Of a stretch of 33,876 nt of DNA, positions 28,596 through 33,876 are shown one piece after another. The first letter of the stretch is position 1, and every line of letters starts with the position of its first letter. Origin of the DNA: Ilumatobacteraceae bacterium (lineage in GTDB: Bacteria > Actinomycetota > Acidimicrobiia > Acidimicrobiales > Ilumatobacteraceae); contig JALQUZ010000012.1 in the NCBI GenBank assembly GCA_023263695.1, forward strand, positions 242 to 34,117, in the 5' to 3' direction. A model generated the notes under the pieces. That model was given only the letters and a program-made list of their open reading frames with translations, ran no database searches and had not been told where the DNA came from. The translations under genes and the position numbers were made by a program.

Positions 28596-29762
28596 ATGGT
28601 CATTCCCTACGCGCGTCAATCAATTAGCAAACAGGATTTAAACGCGGTTGCGGAAGTTCTCCAATCTGACTACTTAACGCAAGGCCCAGTGGTGCCTGCT
28701 TTTGAAGAGGCAGTTGCCCGGCTTGTTGCCGCAAAATTTGCAGTTGCTGGAAATAGCGCCACTTCAATGTTGCATATTGCCTGTCTCGCCCTGGGCGTCA
28801 CCACAGGAGACCTGGTGTGGACTTCACCAATCTCGTTCGTTGCAAGTGCGAACTGTGCTTTGTACTGCGGTGCGGAAATTGATTTTGTTGATATTGATAG
28901 TGAAACTTTCAACATCAGTCCTGTTGCACTTGCAGCCAAACTTGAACTGGCAAAGAAATCGAACCGATTGCCAAAGGTGATTATTCCCGTTCACATGGGA
29001 GGGCAATCCTGCGACATGCAAGCAATTGGATCACTTGCACAGCAATATGGGATCAAAGTCATTGAGGATGCCTCACACGCCATTGGTGGGTCGTACAACT
29101 CGCAGAGAATTGGAAACTGTGCACACAGTGACATCACCATTTTTAGTTTTCACCCGGTAAAAATCATCACGTCTGGCGAAGGCGGCATGGCTATCACACA
29201 AGATGAGAGTTTGGCGCACAAAATGCGCATGTTGCGTAGTCACGGAATAACGCGTGATGCCACTGAGTTTGAATTCGCCAATGATGGACCTTGGTATTAC
29301 GAGCAACAGGAACTTGGTTTCAACTATCGACTAACTGATGTTGCTGCTGCGCTTGGGCTAAGTCAGCTGCAACGCATTGATTCGTTCATCCATCAACGAA
29401 ACTCCATCGCCTCTCGATATAGCGAAGCTTTTGCATCAACGCTTGTAGTAACTCCACATATCGCTTCCAAATCAATCTCGGCGTTTCACTTGTACATCGC
29501 ACGTTGTGACTTTGAAAAGCTGAGTGTCACTCGGGTTCAGCTATTCCAAAGGATGAAGGACATGGGCGTGTTGCTCAACCTTCATTACATTCCCATCTAT
29601 CGCCAGCCATACTTTGCAAAGATGGGTTTTGATCCAAAAGCATTCCCAAACGCAGAACGCTATTACGAACAAGCTTTCAGTATCCCGATGTATGCAGATC
29701 TAACTGAAACCGATCAAAACACGGTGATTTCTAGCCTTTTGAACGCCCTTTCAACCCAATAG
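28596..29762 (+). CDS. pseC: UDP-4-amino-4,6-dideoxy-N-acetyl-beta-L-altrosamine transaminase, PseC type
   Basis: Second step after PseB: a PLP-dependent DegT-family enzyme that places an amino group at C4 of the 4-keto sugar, using glutamate. The start MVIPYARQSISKQDL is typical; VIEDASHAIGGSY near residue 155 holds the cofactor-binding Asp; the PLP lysine is Lys189 in FHPVKIITSGEGG. GFNYRLTDVAAALGLSQL follows as in PseC. Length is 388. The ATG at 28596 is chosen because it matches the family N-terminus and begins four bases after the pseB stop; the frame is open upstream within pseB only by chance. Confidence 0.95.
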   Translation: MVIPYARQSISKQDLNAVAEVLQSDYLTQGPVVPAFEEAVARLVAAKFAVAGNSATSMLHIACLALGVTTGDLVWTSPISFVASANCALYCGAEIDFVDIDSETFNISPVALAAKLELAKKSNRLPKVIIPVHMGGQSCDMQAIGSLAQQYGIKVIEDASHAIGGSYNSQRIGNCAHSDITIFSFHPVKIITSGEGGMAITQDESLAHKMRMLRSHGITRDATEFEFANDGPWYYEQQELGFNYRLTDVAAALGLSQLQRIDSFIHQRNSIASRYSEAFASTLVVTPHIASKSISAFHLYIARCDFEKLSVTRVQLFQRMKDMGVLLNLHYIPIYRQPYFAKMGFDPKAFPNAERYYEQAFSIPMYADLTETDQNTVISSLLNALSTQ

Positions 29763-29774
29763 GGTTGAGGGTCA

Positions 29775-30638
29775 ATGAATCGAATTGTGCTCGGTGGAGC
29801 CCAACTTGGTCTCCCGTATGGAATTCTGAATGGTGGAGAGACGCTTAATCGCGAAGAGGTTGCACGCATTCTTGATACAGCAGTTGACCACGGAATTGAT
29901 GCAATCGATACAGCAATCGCTTATGGCCAGTCTGAGTCGATGATCGGAGAGACAGCGCTGAACCGATTCAAGATCATCTCAAAACTGCCTCCAATTCCAT
30001 CAGATGTGTCCAATGTTTCTCAATGGGTGCGCACACAAGTAGACGCATCGCTTTCACGATTGAATAGTAAATCGTTGGACGCCCTGTTGCTGCATCGTCC
30101 ACAGGACTTGACCGATTCCCTCGGCGCCGAACTGTACGCCGCAATCAATTCCTTACGGTTTGAAAAAGTCATCCACCGTTTTGGTATTTCTATTTACACA
30201 CCGAACGAACTTGCAGGAATAATCGGGAAATTTGATATCGACGTTGTTCAAGCACCATTGAATGTGTTTGATCGCAGAATTCTTGGAGTCATGGACCAAC
30301 TATCGGCACTAGACATTGAAGTGCATGTTCGGTCGGTATTCCTACAAGGCGTCCTCGTGGCCAAGCCTGAAGATCGACCCCAAAGATTCCAGCAGTGGTC
30401 TGAACATTTCACGAGGTTCGATAAATGGGTGAACGCGTCTGGAATGTCGGCAATGGCGTGCTGCCTTGGGTTTGCGCTTCAGCAGCCGGGAATTGCAAAG
30501 TTGGTAATCGGTACCACAAGTGCAAAATCACTTGCTGAAATCATGACCTCAATACCGAACACTCATTTGGAAGTGCCAGCACATCTACAGTCATCAATCG
30601 AACAACTCATTGATCCACGATCTTGGAGTGCTGGATGA
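29775..30638 (+). CDS. Aldo/keto reductase
   Basis: A 287-residue NAD(P)H-dependent reductase of the aldo/keto reductase superfamily. The catalytic tetrad is complete: Asp45 in AIDTA, Tyr50 in AYG, Lys70 in ISKLP and His107 in LLLHRP. The start LGGAQLGLPYG is typical of the group found inside surface-sugar clusters. Such a reductase could act on a keto sugar intermediate or an unrelated carbonyl; the exact step is not known. GTTSAKSLAEIM near the end is the usual cofactor-phosphate-binding region. The stop overlaps the ATG of the next gene by four bases (ATGA), so the two should be made together. Confidence 0.92.
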   Translation: MNRIVLGGAQLGLPYGILNGGETLNREEVARILDTAVDHGIDAIDTAIAYGQSESMIGETALNRFKIISKLPPIPSDVSNVSQWVRTQVDASLSRLNSKSLDALLLHRPQDLTDSLGAELYAAINSLRFEKVIHRFGISIYTPNELAGIIGKFDIDVVQAPLNVFDRRILGVMDQLSALDIEVHVRSVFLQGVLVAKPEDRPQRFQQWSEHFTRFDKWVNASGMSAMACCLGFALQQPGIAKLVIGTTSAKSLAEIMTSIPNTHLEVPAHLQSSIEQLIDPRSWSAG

Positions 30639-32662
30639 AAATCGTTGTAGTAGTTCAAGCCCGACTCGGATCAACACGTTTGCCCAATAAGGTCCTCGCG
30701 CCAATTGGAGATGTTCCACTCATTGAGTTTTTACTTAGTCGATTATCAAAGTCTGAACGCATTTCTGAAATCGTTTTGGCTACTTCAACAAACGAAGTTA
30801 ATGATCAACTTGCCGAGGTAGTTGAAAATTTGGGATACAAAGTCATTCGTGGATCGGAAAACGATGTGCTTCAGCGGTACGTTGATGCCGCAGCAGCAAC
30901 TAATGCAGACGTCGTCATCCGTATCACGGGTGATTGTCCATTTGTTGATCCCCAATTGATTGACGAAATGCTTGAAGATTTTGTTGCATCAACTATCGAC
31001 TACATGTCTAATACCAATCCGCCAACATTCCCGGATGGCCTTGATATTGAGATATTTAAAATGAGTGCGCTATTGCAGTCAGCCGAGATTGCAACTTCGC
31101 CTTTTGAACGGGAACACGTAACCCCGTGTCTTCGAAATAATTCCCAGTTCTCACGGAAAAACAAGGCTGCAGTAGTTGATGCATCCCACCTGCGATTAAC
31201 CGTTGATGAGCAGAGAGATTTGGACGTAGTTCGTGGCATCGCAAACCTTTTTGCACCTCGCACAGACTTCTCATTATCCGAAATTCTTAGTGTGATAACC
31301 ACTAATCCACACCTCGTTACTGGCAATCTAGATATTGAACGAAATGAGGGTGCAACGATGAACACAGGTCAGAAACTTTGGAAGCGTGCACAACACGTAA
31401 TCCCGGGCGGAAATATGTTGCTCTCTAAACGCCCTGATCAGTTTTTGCCAGAACATTGGCCAGCTTATTTTTCAAAAGCACATGGCTGCACGGTTTGGGA
31501 TCTTGATGACAATGCACTCACTGATATGTCGATCATGGGTATTGGCACTAATTCTCTTGGTTACGGTCACCCAGAAATTGATGCTGCAGTTGCAAAGACC
31601 GTTCGCGATGGCAACATGAGCACACTCAACTGTCCAGAAGAGGTGTACCTAGCCGAGCGACTAGTAGCTATGCACCCATGGGCCGAGATGGCGCGATTTG
31701 CTCGTACTGGCGGAGAAGCCAACGCCATTGCGATTCGCATCGCTCGCGCTGCAACGGGGAAATCAAAAGTTGCAATCTGTGGATACCACGGATGGCACGA
31801 CTGGTACTTGGCTGCAAACCTTGGTACTGAGAACACTTTGGCTGGGCATTTGCTCCCAGGCCTTGAGCCACATGGCGTACCCGAAAATCTTCGTGGTTCT
31901 GTGCTCACATTTAACTACAACCGAATTGACGAACTTGAAGCACTTATCTCAACAAATGAGTTAGGTGCAATCATGATGGAAGTTTCACGAAACTTTGGTC
32001 CGGAAGATGACTTCTTGCAGAAGGTTCGTGACCTCGCCACCAAACATGGAATTGTGTTGATGTTTGACGAATGCACTTCTGGTTTCAGACAAACATTTGG
32101 CGGACTCCACAAGATGTACGGCGTTGAACCAGACATGGCAATGTTTGGCAAAGCATTAGGCAATGGATACGCAATCACCGCAGTTCTCGGTAAGCGGTCC
32201 GTAATGGAAGCAGCCCAAAACACATTCATCAGCAGCACATTCTGGACTGAGCGGATTGGGCCTACCGCTGCTCTGGCAACACTTGATGTAATGGAACAAA
32301 CAAAATCTTGGGAAATCATTACCAAGATGGGCCTTTACATCACCGAACAATGGAAATCAATTGCCAAATCAACCGGAATTGCTATTAAAACCAGTGGGTT
32401 ACCTGCACTGACTTCCTTTTCAGTTGACTCGAAGTTCGCACTTGAATACAAGACGCTTATTACACAAGAGATGCTGAAAAAGTCATATCTTGCTGGAACG
32501 AGTGTTTATGTTGCGACTGTACACACGAAGGAAATTGTTGACCGTTTCTTTGCTGAACTTGAACCTGTCTTTGCATTAATCAAAGACTGTGAAGACGGAC
32601 GTGACGTAAATGCTCTGCTTGACGGTCCGACGTGTAGCTCAGGCTTCAAGCGATTGAATTAA
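30635..32662 (+). CDS. SpsF-type nucleotidyltransferase fused to GSA-type class III aminotransferase
   Basis: A 675-residue bifunctional protein. Residues 1 to about 235 are an SpsF-like cytidylyltransferase-type domain with VVQARLGSTRLPNKVL at 5-20 and RITGDCPFVDP near 92. From about residue 242 the chain is a class III PLP enzyme of the glutamate-1-semialdehyde aminotransferase type, with WKRAQHVIPGG, FARTGGEANAIAIRIAR, MFDECTSGFR and the PLP lysine Lys506 in FGKALGNGY. It is unlikely to serve heme synthesis; in sugar clusters such enzymes probably aminate or isomerise a sugar precursor. Met242 has its own ribosome-binding site (31346-31350), so a free aminotransferase may also be produced. 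The GSA part ends in a Cys-containing tail (TCSSGFKRLN). Confidence 0.94.
   Translation: MKIVVVVQARLGSTRLPNKVLAPIGDVPLIEFLLSRLSKSERISEIVLATSTNEVNDQLAEVVENLGYKVIRGSENDVLQRYVDAAAATNADVVIRITGDCPFVDPQLIDEMLEDFVASTIDYMSNTNPPTFPDGLDIEIFKMSALLQSAEIATSPFEREHVTPCLRNNSQFSRKNKAAVVDASHLRLTVDEQRDLDVVRGIANLFAPRTDFSLSEILSVITTNPHLVTGNLDIERNEGATMNTGQKLWKRAQHVIPGGNMLLSKRPDQFLPEHWPAYFSKAHGCTVWDLDDNALTDMSIMGIGTNSLGYGHPEIDAAVAKTVRDGNMSTLNCPEEVYLAERLVAMHPWAEMARFARTGGEANAIAIRIARAATGKSKVAICGYHGWHDWYLAANLGTENTLAGHLLPGLEPHGVPENLRGSVLTFNYNRIDELEALISTNELGAIMMEVSRNFGPEDDFLQKVRDLATKHGIVLMFDECTSGFRQTFGGLHKMYGVEPDMAMFGKALGNGYAITAVLGKRSVMEAAQNTFISSTFWTERIGPTAALATLDVMEQTKSWEIITKMGLYITEQWKSIAKSTGIAIKTSGLPALTSFSVDSKFALEYKTLITQEMLKKSYLAGTSVYVATVHTKEIVDRFFAELEPVFALIKDCEDGRDVNALLDGPTCSSGFKRLN
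31346..31350 (+). promoter_or_regulatory. Internal Shine-Dalgarno at the fusion junction
   Basis: GAGGG seven bases before an in-frame ATG at 31358, exactly where the aminotransferase domain begins. It could drive internal initiation of the second domain, or be the remnant of formerly separate genes. Confidence 0.55.
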
Positions 32663-32665
32663 GGA
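32661..32665 (+). promoter_or_regulatory. Shine-Dalgarno of the last gene
   Basis: AAGGA overlapping the preceding TAA stop, nine bases before TTG 32675. It supports the TTG as the start of the LIC12162-family gene. Confidence 0.5.
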
Positions 32666-32674
32666 TCACTGTCG

Positions 32675-33876
32675 TTGATTGATTCCAAGTCTGAGTGGTT
32701 CGATGAAACAAGCGTCGTGTTTCGGCAGGTTTTAGACCAAGTTGCGTTGAATCTCAACGAGATTCATTCTGTTCAATTCAGCACTAGATACTGGAACATT
32801 TTTGTCGGTCCATGGCTTCAACAGTTTGTTGACATGGTTATGTTTCGTGTTTACGACACGCATCAGCATCGCGAATTCGAAAACCTTTTTACAGAAACTC
32901 AGCCTTCAGTTTCACTCAGAGAATTCAATCAACTTGCAAAGACCACAAACTTCGTTGAATCGCTCCATGCAGATGTGCTTAGGAACTCGAAAGAGTTCTC
33001 AATTCAGACTGCTGTATCTAGGCCGACTCGTGAGATCCAACCAACTCAGATCACAAAAGCGAAACTGGGTAAGCCATTCATTTCTGCCACCTATTTGCCT
33101 CGTTGTATTGAGAGTTTGCTCCAGCTCCGATTTGGTCGACTCCCACGGCATCTCAGATATTCGCAAATACCTATCTCAACTAATAGCCATCAGAAGCGCG
33201 GTCTCATAAGCAGGACAAGGGAATCATTGTCTAGCAATGCTGAGACTGTTCTTGCGTTACTTCCAAGATATATGCCGAACGTTTACATAGAGGGATACAA
33301 CTCTCTATCTCATTCTGCAAAACCATGGAATTCAAGAAATTTTCCTCGAATTGTTTTTACCGCTAATCGCCATCTCTACGACGACGTGTTTAATTATTGG
33401 ACAGCGCTGGCGGCGGAAAACGGCTGTCGACTAGTCCTCGCGCAGCACGGTGGAAATTATGGAATCTCCGAATTTCCTTCGTTCTCAGAACGCCACGAAA
33501 CACTGGTCGCCGACAGATACATCACTTGGGGATGGGAATCGAGCGGTCCTACATATAGAGGGTTCGCGCTACCGCTGGTTCGTCGAACATTACATTTACC
33601 GAACCGCAGTGGTTTGTTGCTTGTTATTACAGACCAGCTTTGGAAGTACCCGCGATCAATGTTTTCAGATACATCAGAGAGTTCAACATACCTTGATCAC
33701 TTGAAGTCAACCATTGATGGTCTGCTCCCCGAAGTACGTTCGAAGGTTCTTCTTCGAATACATCATGCACACGAAGACGCCGCGTCGTCGCAGATTGATT
33801 GGTGGAAGTTGAATAGTCCAAACATCAGCCAAGATGCTGGAGGAATTGGATTTCAGAAACGACTTGCCGAAAGTCG
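32675..33876 (+). CDS. LIC12162-family transferase, 3' end missing
   Basis: An open frame runs without stop from TTG 32675 to the window edge (400 codons). It is in the same frame as the preceding gene, separated from it by the TAA at 32660-32662. The N-terminus (LNEIHSVQFSTRYWNIFVGP) and LAQHGGNYGISEF (Gln257-His258-Gly259-Gly260), then RHETLVADRYITWGWE, match the LIC12162 family of putative surface-polysaccharide transferases first noted in Leptospira. Members are about 600 residues, so roughly a third is missing here. Function is inferred from its place at the end of a nonulosonate operon: attaching or modifying the activated sugar. The start codon is a TTG with AAGGA nine bases upstream; no ATG or GTG gives a complete N-terminus. 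Confidence 0.87.
   Translation, partial: MIDSKSEWFDETSVVFRQVLDQVALNLNEIHSVQFSTRYWNIFVGPWLQQFVDMVMFRVYDTHQHREFENLFTETQPSVSLREFNQLAKTTNFVESLHADVLRNSKEFSIQTAVSRPTREIQPTQITKAKLGKPFISATYLPRCIESLLQLRFGRLPRHLRYSQIPISTNSHQKRGLISRTRESLSSNAETVLALLPRYMPNVYIEGYNSLSHSAKPWNSRNFPRIVFTANRHLYDDVFNYWTALAAENGCRLVLAQHGGNYGISEFPSFSERHETLVADRYITWGWESSGPTYRGFALPLVRRTLHLPNRSGLLLVITDQLWKYPRSMFSDTSESSTYLDHLKSTIDGLLPEVRSKVLLRIHHAHEDAASSQIDWWKLNSPNISQDAGGIGFQKRLAES

Noticed and set aside
30635-32662. Heme-biosynthesis hemL
   Set aside because: The aminotransferase is fused to a sugar nucleotidyltransferase and sits in a surface-sugar operon, so a role in tetrapyrrole synthesis is unlikely.
32802-33209. Open frame of 135 codons on the plus strand
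   Set aside because: It is out of frame with the LIC12162-family reading frame, which carries clear motifs and runs unbroken to the window end.

Overview
The window reads as a dense bacterial chromosome segment, almost certainly from an actinobacterium. I estimate GC by eye at the mid-to-high 40s percent, low for that phylum, so a streamlined aquatic lineage such as an Acidimicrobiia/Ilumatobacter-like organism is my best guess. Support comes from a UPF0182 membrane protein, a PDZ-Lon (YlbL-type) protease, a DivIVA-domain protein, frequent GTG/TTG starts, a CCA-encoding initiator tRNA, and many starts preceded by TANNNT 6-7 nt upstream, the signature of leaderless actinobacterial transcripts. 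No insertion sequence, prophage, CRISPR array or stretch over 300 bases without a gene was seen. The largest gaps (about 74-79 bp) flank the tRNA and the FKBP gene.

Region 1 (1-7822) is galactoside catabolism. A rightward operon holds the end of an aldose 1-epimerase-like gene, a GH36 alpha-galactosidase, galT and galK. It converges with a leftward pair, a hemolysin III-like membrane protein followed by a GH2 beta-galactosidase. Alpha- and beta-galactosides are split to galactose, which enters the Leloir pathway. galE and a transporter are not in view.

Region 2 (7858-17387) is housekeeping and salvage: an M14 carboxypeptidase-like protein, a two-repeat PQ-loop (SWEET-like) transporter, an unrecognised coiled-coil protein, a DUF885 metallopeptidase-like protein, an exported L,D-transpeptidase coupled to deoC, a divergent thymidine kinase, a VanZ-like protein behind a saccharopine dehydrogenase-like oxidoreductase that has a perfect palindrome at its promoter, and an FKBP isomerase.

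Region 3 (17436-24013) holds tRNA-fMet with its terminator, a small coiled-coil protein, UPF0182, an unusual DivIVA protein ending in a phage gpF-like Cys/His motif, and the PDZ-Lon protease.

Region 4 (24045 to the right edge) is a tight rightward surface-sugar operon of nonulosonic (sialic/pseudaminic-type) acid character: a small membrane protein, a CMP-sugar synthetase fused to a KdsC-type phosphatase, a NeuB-type synthase without its SAF domain, a putative surface-carbohydrate transferase, PseB, PseC, an aldo/keto reductase, an SpsF-type nucleotidyltransferase fused to a GSA-type aminotransferase, and a LIC12162-family transferase cut by the window edge. PseH and PseG are not seen. The enzyme set suggests a decorated or non-canonical nonulosonate glycan and is the most likely place for new biochemistry. 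The DivIVA/gpF-like fusion is the most unusual single protein.
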